Notes: generated by a model not told the origin, from the letters alone. A DNA stretch of 10,595 nucleotides from JAAELZ01 sp047639475 (GCA_047639475.1 JBLIOD010000075.1:1-10595); one strand, 5' to 3'. Counted from the first letter of the stretch, positions 1 through 6,664 are shown. Numbers and translations: made by a program.

Positions 1-1645
1 GCGAAGTGCGCGCGCCGTTCTCTGCCAACAACTGCGCCAGCACTCCACCCATGTAATAGTGATCATCATCAAATACCAGTACATTGCCTGTAGGCACGTT
101 TCCAGTCATTAACTCGTTGGGGGTGTAAACGGGAATGCTGCCGTCATTTTGCATGGGCAGCACGTGATGCCTGGCCACGCCGTCATCGCGCCAACTGGAA
201 CCGGTGGTGATGGCGACATTGTCAAAGCCAAATTCCAGTACTTCTTCTGCGCTTAATTTGCTCTCCAAATAAATATCTACGTTGGCCATTTGGCTTAATT
301 GGTAACGGCGGTAATCGACCACCCGTCCCCAAGCTGATAACCCGGGTAATTTAGATTCGAGTGCGACTCGCCCACCAATATCTGTTTTCGCTTCAGCGAG
401 GGCAACTTGGTAGCCTCGCTCGCCCAGTGCTCTTGCCGCCTCCAAACCTGCTGGGCCAGCGCCCACGATCAAAACCGATTCGCTGCTGCCTTTAGTGGCA
501 ATTTTTTCTGGATGCCAACCTTTGCGCCACTCTTCCATGAAGGTGGGATTCTGGGTGCACCGTGAAGGGGACATGGTCATATCGCCTGTTATGCACATAT
601 TACAGCCTATGCATTCGCGTATATCTTCAACGCGACCTTCATCAATCTTGTTGGGTATAAATGGGTCTGCTATGGATGGACGAGCGCAACCGATTAAGTC
701 TAATACACCTGATTTAATTTGTTTGGCCATGACATCAGGGGACGTAAATCGTCCTACACCAACAATCGGTTTAGAGGTGAGTTTACGAATGCCTTCCACT
801 AAACTTTGCTGCGCCGCCTCTTCTTTGAATCGAGACGGGCCAGAGCAGTCTTCCCAGGTGCCATGGGCTAAGTCCCATAAGTCGGGTAAATCACTGTGCA
901 TTTCAATTAAGTCGCGCACCTCTGAATTAGCAAAGCCTAAATCTCCTACCACTTCGTCTAAGGATAGCCGTAAGGTAACGCCGCAACTGTCACCAATAAC
1001 CTCTTTTGCGTCTTCTATCAGTTCACGCATTAAACGGGAGCGGTTCTCTAAACTACCGCCGTATTCATCCGTGCGGTGGTTGGTGGCGGTTGATAAAAAA
1101 TGCTGAATAATACCAAAGCCATGGGCGCCGTATAGGCAAATCAAATCAAACCCGGCGTGCTTAGCGTGTATAAAAGCATTACGATACCAACGGCGTAAAT
1201 CCTTAATGTCGCGCTTGGTCATTGCACGCGCTTGTACTGGATCGTTGGTGAAAGTGCGAACGGGCAGAGCGGTAGGGGCTAGGGGTACTTCGCGCGAGTA
1301 GAAATTCGGTCCATTTATCCCGGAGTAAGCCAATTGGATGCCGGCAAGTGCATCATGCTTGTGCATGGCGTCAGCCATTTTCGCCAACATGGGTACATCC
1401 TGTTTATCCCATAACCTTAATTCAATAAAGGGGGTGATCTCAGAAGTGTGATGAATCTCTGTTTGTTCGGTGAATATAACGCCCCAGCCACCTTCAGATT
1501 TGATCTCGCGCATTTTGGCGGCGGAGGAGGGGTCCCGATATCCGCCTCCATTGCAGTGTGGTACTTGATAAAAGCGATTTTTCGCGGTAACAGGCCCTAT
1601 ATCAATGGGCTCAAATAAAACATCATACCGTGGGTTACGTGCCAT
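1..1645 (-). CDS. FMN/[4Fe-4S] amine dehydrogenase, trimethylamine/histamine dehydrogenase family (3' end outside window)
   Basis: Probable cytoplasmic flavoprotein that oxidatively deaminates or demethylates an amine and, by family analogy, passes electrons through FMN and an iron-sulfur cluster to an electron-transfer flavoprotein. About 548 codons are visible and roughly 150-180 are missing compared with the family's ~690-730. The N-terminal TIM barrel (about 1-340) opens with a motif very like trimethylamine dehydrogenase, FYQVPHC, where Cys31 matches the cysteine that binds FMN covalently. Tyr172 and His175 (YGAH) match its active-site Tyr169/His172. Cys345, Cys348, Cys351 and Cys363 form the cluster motif. 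A dinucleotide-fold GAGPAG (395-400) starts the next domain. The substrate bowl differs from trimethylamine dehydrogenase: Tyr60 is Gln61, Trp105 is Ala106, Trp355 is Asp355, while Trp264 is kept. This resembles histamine dehydrogenase as I recall it. The ATG at 1645 is supported by GGAGAG five bases upstream and by alignment with the family N-terminus. Family assignment is firm; substrate is open. Confidence 0.93.
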   Translation of the reverse strand, partial: MARNPRYDVLFEPIDIGPVTAKNRFYQVPHCNGGGYRDPSSAAKMREIKSEGGWGVIFTEQTEIHHTSEITPFIELRLWDKQDVPMLAKMADAMHKHDALAGIQLAYSGINGPNFYSREVPLAPTALPVRTFTNDPVQARAMTKRDIKDLRRWYRNAFIHAKHAGFDLICLYGAHGFGIIQHFLSTATNHRTDEYGGSLENRSRLMRELIEDAKEVIGDSCGVTLRLSLDEVVGDLGFANSEVRDLIEMHSDLPDLWDLAHGTWEDCSGPSRFKEEAAQQSLVEGIRKLTSKPIVGVGRFTSPDVMAKQIKSGVLDLIGCARPSIADPFIPNKIDEGRVEDIRECIGCNMCITGDMTMSPSRCTQNPTFMEEWRKGWHPEKIATKGSSESVLIVGAGPAGLEAARALGERGYQVALAEAKTDIGGRVALESKLPGLSAWGRVVDYRRYQLSQMANVDIYLESKLSAEEVLEFGFDNVAITTGSSWRDDGVARHHVLPMQNDGSIPVYTPNELMTGNVPTGNVLVFDDDHYYMGGVLAQLLAENGARTS

Positions 1646-1650
1646 ATCTT

Positions 1651-1656
1651 CTCTCC
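1651..1656 (-). promoter_or_regulatory. Ribosome binding site of the amine dehydrogenase
   Basis: GGAGAG on the minus strand, five bases before the ATG at 1645. It is the only clear Shine-Dalgarno sequence among the four minus-strand genes and fixes this start. Confidence 0.75.
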
Positions 1657-1728
1657 GGATTTAGTAGCGGCGACTCTGCTTGATCATGGTTTTGAAAATT
1701 CGGTTCAGATCGCTCGAATACGAGTCAT

Positions 1729-1756
1729 TCTATATTGGTCAGCTAGCTTAGGTAAA
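1729..1756 (-). promoter_or_regulatory. Possible sigma-70 promoter for the amine dehydrogenase
   Basis: On the minus strand TTTACC (1756-1751) and TATAGA (1734-1729) are separated by 16 bp. Each matches four of six consensus bases. The gene lies 213 bp downstream of the previous gene, so its own promoter is plausible, and the leader would be about 75-80 bases. The region is AT-rich, so a chance match is possible. Confidence 0.35.
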
Positions 1757-1813
1757 ATATTTTTTGACTTAGACCTATATAGCTTTTCCCTATGTTGAAT
1801 TTCAGTGCGATGA

Positions 1814-1851
1814 GTGAGGCTTAGGCTCAGGTGTTTCTTGGCCTCACCTGA
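1814..1851 (-). other. Two mutually exclusive hairpins after the cyclotransferase-like gene
   Basis: Read on the minus strand just after the stop codon at 1859, TCAGGTG (1851-1845) can pair with CACCTGA (1833-1827), both 7-bp arms being perfect with an 11-base loop. Alternatively GTGAGGC (1847-1841; GTG shared with the first arm) can pair with GCCTCAC closer to 1814-1820. The two stems compete for the same bases. No T-tract follows, so it is not a standard intrinsic terminator. It may be a weak terminator, an mRNA-end stabiliser or an attenuator ahead of the amine dehydrogenase. Confidence 0.45.
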
Positions 1852-1858
1852 ATTTGCA

Positions 1859-2428
1859 TTACGTTTTTTTTAAGGCAAGCTTCTCGATTGCCGACAACAC
1901 GATACTGTTAGCTTCTCCTGTGGCAGGCACATAGCGGGGATAGAGGGCATTGCTTCGGTCATCCAAAATGATCGTCCAATGTCTGGTGCTGTCGATAAAA
2001 CTGTGGACGCCTGTTACCCCAAATACTTGGTAATAACCAAACAATACCGTTTCAAGATAGGACCACAGTATAGGCTTATCGCTCTGTGCGAAGTCGCCAT
2101 AAGCGTGCTGGTATAACTGCACATCAATAAAATTATCCAGTTGCCCTTGAGTCAATTCGTTTTCCAAAGACCAAGCCTCGGGCGCTAAGCTTTGCCTAGC
2201 GTAACCTACCTCACGCTTATCCAATTCGTGCCAGTCGTCGTTCCAAACGCGGGCTAGTAGGCCTTGGATATTGGTTTGAGGTTCACGGATAACACTTAAA
2301 AAAGCATGCTCGTAACAATCGTTATTTATCCACGCGCGGGCGAAACCATTTACACGTGCCGGGTGCACTTCGGAGTATTGATGTGTTGCGGTGTTTACTA
2401 GGGAGCCGAAGCCAAAAAAATGTGCCAT
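1859..2428 (-). CDS. Gamma-glutamylcyclotransferase-fold protein
   Basis: A 189-residue soluble protein with the hallmarks of the gamma-glutamylcyclotransferase (GGCT/AIG2-like) fold. Residues 5-10 (FGFGSL) match the substrate-cradling YGSL-type loop that begins the domain. Glu73 in LDKREVGY (69-76) sits where the family's catalytic glutamate is found, after a strand containing QGLLARVW. Known members release 5-oxoproline from gamma-glutamyl amino acids, peptides or amines. The C-terminal half (about 95-189) is more divergent and I do not recognise it. The gene starts 56 bp after the epoxide hydrolase stop, on the same strand, so the two are probably co-transcribed. No Shine-Dalgarno sequence is visible before the ATG, but the start is fixed because the FGFGSL strand begins at residue 4. 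Fold and likely activity class are supported. The physiological substrate is unknown; a gamma-glutamylated amine is possible given the neighbouring amine genes. Confidence 0.78.
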   Translation of the reverse strand: MAHFFGFGSLVNTATHQYSEVHPARVNGFARAWINNDCYEHAFLSVIREPQTNIQGLLARVWNDDWHELDKREVGYARQSLAPEAWSLENELTQGQLDNFIDVQLYQHAYGDFAQSDKPILWSYLETVLFGYYQVFGVTGVHSFIDSTRHWTIILDDRSNALYPRYVPATGEANSIVLSAIEKLALKKT

Positions 2429-2484
2429 GGCGCTAGTGTACGAGAGTGCGAGGGAAAGGCCAATACCTCAGCAAAGCTTGTTGT

Positions 2485-3636
2485 TTAATTATCCCGTAAA
2501 CTGCGCGCGAATGAACGTATATCGGTCACCACCAATTCAGGTTCCTCTAGCGCCCCGAAATGACCACCTCGAGGCATATCAGTCCAGTGTTGTACGTTAT
2601 AAAGCCGGTCTACGTAACTACGCGGTGGCCACGCTAACATCTCTTTAGGAAATACCGCACAAGCCGTTGGCACGGTGACCTTTTCGCCGGTTTCGGAGAA
2701 GACTCTACCGCCTTCTTCGCGCCGACCATAATAAATCCAAGAGGCCGTGTTAAACGTCTTGGTTACAATATAAACCATGATATTGGTTAGCAACTCATCT
2801 TTAGTGTGAGCGCTCTCTATGTCATCGCCATCGGTGTCTGACCACGAATTAAACTTTTCGATAATCCAGGCGGCGATGCCAACTGGGCTGTCCATCATGG
2901 CGTAGCTTAGTGTTTGTGGTCGGGTGGCTTGTTGAGTGCGATACCCATTTTCCATGATCTGATCTTCGTCAAATTGCGCAGCCCAACATTTTTCTTCATT
3001 AGTTTGCGGCCCGTCCGGGTGTCGCATAGTCAATATGTTGATATGAATGGCATGACAGGCTACATGTTCAAAGCCTAACCATGACGATATAGCACCGCCC
3101 CAATCACCGCCTTGCGCGATATAGCTTTCGTAACCCAAAACCTCGGTCATAAGCGAGTTAAATACTTCGGCTATCTTACGTGGGCCGTAGGGGCGTGGAG
3201 GGCGTCCAGAAAAGCCAAATCCAGGTAAAGAAGGCGCTATTACGGTAAAAGCATCCTCGATTTCGCCGCCGAATCGTTCGGGATGTGCCAGCGGTTCAAT
3301 GATCTCCATAAATTCAACCACCGTGCCCGGCCAACCGTGACTGATTATGAGTGGCGCAGGGGAAGGACCGCTGCCAATTTCGTGAATAAAATGAATATCT
3401 ATACCATTTACTTCAGTTTTAAACTGTGAGAAATGATTTAGTGCCGCTTCTTGCTTGCGCCAGTCAAAGTCGTTTACCCAGTAGTCACACAACTCCTTCA
3501 TATAGTCTAAATTGGAGCCGTAGCCCCAGCCGCCATCGTCCGGCATTTCATGCCATGGATAAGCTTTAACGCGGGCGGTTACTTCTCCTAGTACGGAATC
3601 AGGAATGTCAACTTTAAAAGGCTGGATGGCAGTCAT
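2485..3636 (-). CDS. Epoxide hydrolase, microsomal type (alpha/beta hydrolase)
   Basis: A 383-residue enzyme expected to open epoxides to vicinal diols through a covalent ester intermediate. The N-terminal region (about 4-110) is the epoxide-hydrolase lid/anchor domain starting IQPFKVDIPDSVL. HGWPG (100-104) is the oxyanion motif. Asp178 in QGGDWGG is the nucleophile. Glu332 in FPKEML and His359 in GGHFGALE are the charge-relay pair, spaced 27 residues apart as in mammalian microsomal epoxide hydrolase (Glu404/His431). Tyr302/Tyr303 lie where a lid tyrosine would activate the epoxide. No signal peptide or membrane anchor is seen, so it is probably cytoplasmic, as in other bacterial members. 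Length is normal and all catalytic residues are present. The ATG at 3636 has no obvious Shine-Dalgarno sequence but the domain starts within five residues of it. It is the first gene downstream of a predicted operator. Natural substrate unknown; its place in an amine pathway is unexplained. Confidence 0.93.
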   Translation of the reverse strand: MTAIQPFKVDIPDSVLGEVTARVKAYPWHEMPDDGGWGYGSNLDYMKELCDYWVNDFDWRKQEAALNHFSQFKTEVNGIDIHFIHEIGSGPSPAPLIISHGWPGTVVEFMEIIEPLAHPERFGGEIEDAFTVIAPSLPGFGFSGRPPRPYGPRKIAEVFNSLMTEVLGYESYIAQGGDWGGAISSWLGFEHVACHAIHINILTMRHPDGPQTNEEKCWAAQFDEDQIMENGYRTQQATRPQTLSYAMMDSPVGIAAWIIEKFNSWSDTDGDDIESAHTKDELLTNIMVYIVTKTFNTASWIYYGRREEGGRVFSETGEKVTVPTACAVFPKEMLAWPPRSYVDRLYNVQHWTDMPRGGHFGALEEPELVVTDIRSFARSLRDN

Positions 3637-3679
3637 GTAATAGATGATCGTTATATTAGTGTTAGGGTGTAAATCCCTT

Positions 3680-3703
3680 TTTACTTTGGAAATCTAAAGT
3701 AAA
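3680..3703. repeat. Perfect inverted repeat upstream of the epoxide hydrolase
   Basis: TTTACTTT (3680-3687) and AAAGTAAA (3696-3703) are perfect 8-bp arms around an 8-bp spacer. The element lies 44-67 bp before the epoxide hydrolase ATG. It could be a binding site for a dimeric regulator or a weak AU-rich hairpin in the leader. The surrounding DNA is very AT-rich, so chance is a fair alternative. Confidence 0.45.
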
Positions 3704-3771
3704 GAAACGAAAGTTAAAAGGCCTAGATTAATGTAGGCTAATTAAGGCAAATTTTTTTAATTTAGTCTAGA

Positions 3772-3798
3772 GACAGATTTTAATTTTTAGTGGGACAG
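3772..3798 (-). promoter_or_regulatory. Candidate MocR operator upstream of the epoxide hydrolase
   Basis: Reading the minus strand, CTGTCCCA (3798-3791), twelve bases, then ATCTGTC (3778-3772). The CTGTC half-sites start exactly 22 bp apart in direct orientation. The same arrangement, with the same flanking AT before the second half-site, occurs on the plus strand at 5393-5419 before the transporter. Direct repeats about two helical turns apart fit the way studied MocR-family regulators bind. It lies between the regulator stop and the epoxide hydrolase start. Confidence 0.65.
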
Positions 3799-3816
3799 AA
3801 CCAAACTAGGTTCAGT

Positions 3817-5292
3817 TTAATGATTATGTGGCAGTAATTTCTTCACCTCTTCGGCAATTATTTTTATGCCTTCATTGAGCTTTTCAATAGGTACAAACGC
3901 AAACCCCAACCTAAAGCTTCGTTTATCTTCATTAAGATAAAAGGACTGCCCTATATCTATCAGAACTCCCCGTTCGCGTAGGCGATCACCCAACAAAGTG
4001 GCATTGAATTCATCTGGCCCGCTTAACCAAAAAGACGTGCCGCCTTCTGTTTGTGACCATTCAAGCATATGCAAGTGTTCTTCAATGGCATCACGCATGG
4101 TATGCCAGCGTTTTTTATAGCGACGCTCAATGTTGCGTAAATGAGAATCGAAATAACCCAAACGGAAAAACAACGCCACGACTTCTTGAACAATAGTGGG
4201 CGGATGCCGCATCATCACCCCTCGTACCACCCGAGCTTGGCGGATAATATCGCGGTGAGCTACCATAAACCCAATACGGATGCCAGGTGACACCGTTTTC
4301 GACAAACTGCCCACGTAGATCACTCGCTGGTTTTCATCCATTGAGCGTAGTGAAGGCGAACGCGTATCAAAGTAATTCATTTCCGCTTCGTAGTCGTCTT
4401 CGATCACGATAAAATTATTTGTCACGGCAGAGTCCAGCAATTCTTTACGTCGATTTTGTGACATCGTCACCATAGTGGGGAACTGGTGGCTTGGGGTGGT
4501 AAAAACCAGTTCACAGTTGGTGGGTATGGCTGAGACTTTTAAGCCTTCTTCGTCTATCGGCACGCCCACCAAAGTATTTCCAGTGAGTGAGAACGCGTTT
4601 CGCGCCCCAAAAAAGCCGGGGTCCTCAATGGCGATGGGCTTGTTTGAATGCGAAAACATTGAGCCGATAATGTACAACGCATTTTGTGAGCCTAAAGTAA
4701 TCAGAATTTCGTCATCGGCGGCGTAGATACCACGGGCACTTAATAGTCGTTGCCTCAATTGCTGAATCAATTGCGGGCTATCGCTTTCTACAGAGTCGGC
4801 TGTCCAAGCAGGCATTTTGGCGCGATTAAGTGCTAACCGAGAACACTCTCGCCAGCTGTCTACCGGAAATAGATTAGGGTCAATTTGATTGTATATAAAA
4901 GGATAGGGAAAGCTGCTCCAGTTAAGCGGGTTTACAACGGGTACCAAGTCAGGGAACTCAAACTTTACTGGGGATGGTGTGTGATCCTCGGGGTGACTTT
5001 CTGTGCTAGCATTGGGCGCGAGCAAAGAGTGAGCTATAGGGTTAACAAAATATCCGGAGCGACTACGTGACACCAACAGCCCTAGATCTATTAACCGATT
5101 ATAGGCGGCGAACACCGTGTTGCGGGACACGGCCAATTGCTGCGCCAGTTCTCGGCAGGAAGGTAATCTTTTGTCCGGAGACAGGGATTCTGTCGCAATA
5201 GCGGAGCTAACCATTTCGCAAATTTGGTCACGCAAACCTAACGGAGAGTCCTCTGGTAGCGTCAGGAATGTGGGTGTTGTCGAGTTCGCCAT
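3817..5292 (-). CDS. MocR/GabR-like transcriptional regulator (GntR helix-turn-helix plus aminotransferase-like domain)
   Basis: A 491-residue cytoplasmic DNA-binding protein. Residues about 15-85 form a GntR-type winged helix (SPLGLRDQICEMV, LPSCRELAQQLAVSRNTVFAAY, ending SRSGYFV). After a linker, residues about 130-487 are a fold-type I aminotransferase-like domain. Its PLP-binding lysine is Lys332 in GSLSKTVSPGIRIGF, with Asp299 in VIEDDYEAE expected to contact the pyridine nitrogen, and Arg461 in SFRLGF is a possible carboxylate ligand. Members such as GabR, TauR, EnuR and PdxR sense an amine, amino acid or the cofactor and act as activator, repressor or both. Length and key residues are normal. 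It is divergent from the TRAP operon across 200 bp and lies upstream of the epoxide hydrolase in the same direction. A direct-repeat motif shared by both flanking control regions is its likely target. The next methionine (27) would cut the DNA-binding domain, so the ATG at 5292 is right although no Shine-Dalgarno sequence precedes it. Confidence 0.95.
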   Translation of the reverse strand: MANSTTPTFLTLPEDSPLGLRDQICEMVSSAIATESLSPDKRLPSCRELAQQLAVSRNTVFAAYNRLIDLGLLVSRSRSGYFVNPIAHSLLAPNASTESHPEDHTPSPVKFEFPDLVPVVNPLNWSSFPYPFIYNQIDPNLFPVDSWRECSRLALNRAKMPAWTADSVESDSPQLIQQLRQRLLSARGIYAADDEILITLGSQNALYIIGSMFSHSNKPIAIEDPGFFGARNAFSLTGNTLVGVPIDEEGLKVSAIPTNCELVFTTPSHQFPTMVTMSQNRRKELLDSAVTNNFIVIEDDYEAEMNYFDTRSPSLRSMDENQRVIYVGSLSKTVSPGIRIGFMVAHRDIIRQARVVRGVMMRHPPTIVQEVVALFFRLGYFDSHLRNIERRYKKRWHTMRDAIEEHLHMLEWSQTEGGTSFWLSGPDEFNATLLGDRLRERGVLIDIGQSFYLNEDKRSFRLGFAFVPIEKLNEGIKIIAEEVKKLLPHNH

Positions 5293-5298
5293 TCAGTT

Positions 5299-5330
5299 AT
5301 TTATAAAGTTGGGTGCATGGGGTCCTGGCA
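5299..5330 (-). promoter_or_regulatory. Possible promoter of the mocR-type gene, very close to its start codon
   Basis: On the minus strand a TTTATAAAT stretch ends about seven bases before the ATG at 5292, and TTGCCA lies about 18 bp upstream of TTTATA. If TTTATA or the overlapping TATAAA is the -10 element, transcription would begin at or almost at the start codon. This would agree with the missing Shine-Dalgarno sequence and imply a leaderless or near-leaderless mRNA. The hexamers are imperfect. Confidence 0.35.
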
Positions 5331-5373
5331 AAAAGTATTACCTTCAATCTATTATATGCACGGTTGTGCGGCG

Positions 5374-5420
5374 ACTGTCACCCATGTTTGAACTGTCCCA
5401 TAGTTTCAACACATCTGTCA
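5374..5420 (+). promoter_or_regulatory. Candidate MocR operator between the regulator and the TRAP operon
   Basis: Three CTGTC half-sites lie in direct orientation at 5375, 5393 and 5415. The second and third form CTGTCCCA-N12-ATCTGTC, start-to-start 22 bp, and the same arrangement recurs on the minus strand at 3798-3772. The first, CTGTCACCCAT at 5375-5385, looks like the second with one extra base and is 18 bp upstream. The array ends next to the weak -35 of the predicted binding-protein promoter, a position suited to activation. It could also repress the divergent regulator gene. Confidence 0.65.
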
Positions 5421-5449
5421 CTTTTCTTTGCTTAAGCAATGAGCATAAT
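5421..5449 (+). promoter_or_regulatory. Probable promoter of the TRAP operon
   Basis: CATAAT (5444-5449) matches the -10 consensus at five of six bases. At 17-bp spacing the -35 position holds only CTTTTC (5421-5426), a poor match. A good -10 with a poor -35 directly behind the CTGTC direct repeats fits an activator-dependent promoter. Transcription would start near 5456, leaving a leader of about 37 bases with GGAGAG near 5480-5485 as ribosome binding site. Confidence 0.5.
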
Positions 5450-5492
5450 ACGTTGAACATTAAAACCAAATCTATCCTCGGAGAGTTAACCA

Positions 5493-6533
5493 ATGAAAAT
5501 CACCCATTCTTTTAAAGTGCTATCTGTTGCCGTTATCATGGCTGCATGCGCTCAAACCGCCACGGCGGAAACAGTATTGAAGCTAGGCACCGTTGGCTTC
5601 CTTGGCATGCCTATTGGCGATGCTATTGACCAGGCTTTAGTGCCTACCCTAGCGGAAGTGTCCGGCGGCAAAATGTCCATTGAGCCGCATTACCGAAAGT
5701 CTTTGTGCAGCGAGCAATCTTGCGGCGAACAAGCAAACCAAGGTCTACTGGCACTTTGGACAAGCTCAACGGCTAACTTTGGTAACTTTGGAACGGCATT
5801 ATCAGTTTTTGACTTGCCTTACATCTTTAAGAGCGTTGCAGATGCAGACCGAATTTCAAATGAATGGCTGGCAAAAAAGCAATGTGATATTGCGGCTGAA
5901 GAAGCGGGTCACGTTTGTTTAACTGTGTACTCTAGTGGTGGCTTTCGCCAGTTAGGAAATGCCCACGGACCAGTTCACGTGCCTGACGACATGAAAGGTA
6001 TCAAATGGCGCGTAACTAAAAGCCCAATTGAATACACACTTATAAAGAACTGGGGCGCTGTTCCGGTACCTTATGATTGGGCTCAGTTGTATCAAGGTCT
6101 ACAAACTGGCGTCGTTTCAGGTCAGTATGTCGCTACGCCTTGGCAGCACGTTGCTAAGCTACATGAAGTGGCTAAGTATTTCACTGAAATTGGTGGCTCT
6201 TGGTCAGGTAATCAGTTGTCTATGGACAAAGGTCAATACGATGCACTGTCGGATCAAGAAAGAGAGTGGTTGCACACAGCGGCAGACGCGTTTGCTAAGC
6301 ATGTACAAAAATTGGATCGTGAGTGGGTGAAAGCCGGTGAAGATGCAATCAAAGCAGAAATTACTGAATGGTACGTACCGAATGACGAAGAAATGAAATT
6401 GTGGAGAGCAGGCGCTATTGACGCTTGGTTAAACGCTAAAGGTTCATTCGACCCTGTAACTGCAGAACGCGTATTGCAGGAGCAAGGGCTTACAGATTTC
6501 ATCGCTGCGTTAAAGCAGGCAGGTGCTTTGTAA
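5493..6533 (+). CDS. TRAP transporter periplasmic solute-binding protein (DctP family)
   Basis: A 346-residue exported protein that would capture a solute and deliver it to the membrane subunits encoded downstream. Residues 1-25 form a signal peptide (MKITHSFKVL, hydrophobic core, cleavage likely after ATA25), followed by the typical first strand ETVLKLGTV. Cys19 in MAAC gives a marginal lipobox, so lipid anchoring is a weak alternative. Arg173 in GIKWRV matches the family's near-invariant arginine that pairs with a ligand carboxylate. The following NWGAVPVPYDWAQLYQGLQ (186-204) is the usual DctP signature. Unusual for the family, the mature protein has four cysteines, Cys72/Cys77 (CSEQSC) and Cys131/Cys142, close enough for two disulfides. 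The ATG has a good Shine-Dalgarno sequence (GGAGAG) about seven bases away. It is first in the operon, divergent from the MocR-type regulator. Ligand not identifiable; an acid or zwitterion is inferred. Confidence 0.95.
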   Translation: MKITHSFKVLSVAVIMAACAQTATAETVLKLGTVGFLGMPIGDAIDQALVPTLAEVSGGKMSIEPHYRKSLCSEQSCGEQANQGLLALWTSSTANFGNFGTALSVFDLPYIFKSVADADRISNEWLAKKQCDIAAEEAGHVCLTVYSSGGFRQLGNAHGPVHVPDDMKGIKWRVTKSPIEYTLIKNWGAVPVPYDWAQLYQGLQTGVVSGQYVATPWQHVAKLHEVAKYFTEIGGSWSGNQLSMDKGQYDALSDQEREWLHTAADAFAKHVQKLDREWVKAGEDAIKAEITEWYVPNDEEMKLWRAGAIDAWLNAKGSFDPVTAERVLQEQGLTDFIAALKQAGAL

Positions 6534-6562
6534 GGCCAATTGGCAATAAGTTAGTGCGAAAG

Positions 6563-6585
6563 ATGGCGCGGTGTTACCGCGCCAT
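6563..6585 (+). terminator. Strong hairpin between binding protein and permease genes
   Basis: Two perfect 10-bp, GC-rich arms (ATGGCGCGGT at 6563-6572, ACCGCGCCAT at 6576-6585) enclose a 3-base loop, followed by the T-rich TTTCTT. It lies 30 bases after the binding-protein stop. It probably acts as a partial terminator or 3'-end stabiliser, giving more binding protein than permease. The imperfect T-tract makes read-through into the permease genes likely. Confidence 0.8.
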
Positions 6586-6664
6586 TTCTTCGTATAGGTT
6601 CCGAAAAATTGTAAGATTGAGATCACTGCGTTATGCTGAGGTCTCTTATATATAGGTTAAATTG

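Noticed and set aside
495..1106. 203-codon open frame on the plus strand
   Set aside because: It lies wholly inside the amine dehydrogenase on the opposite strand; its translation shows no recognisable domain, whereas the minus-strand reading gives a continuous conserved enzyme.
1..1645. Calling the flavoprotein trimethylamine dehydrogenase outright
   Set aside because: Three of the four substrate-bowl residues compared are changed, so the specific name is not supported.
3798..3813. GAACC-N6-GGTTC as terminator of the regulator gene
   Set aside because: Only a 5-bp stem, no T-tract directly after it, and it overlaps the better-supported CTGTCCCA site.
5117..5515. 132-codon plus-strand frame spanning the regulator start and the control region
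   Set aside because: It overlaps the DNA-binding domain of the regulator on the other strand and the binding-protein start, and its composition is not protein-like.
6662..6664. TTG as start of the large permease
   Set aside because: An ATG follows immediately, with better spacing to AGGT; the alternative adds only one residue.
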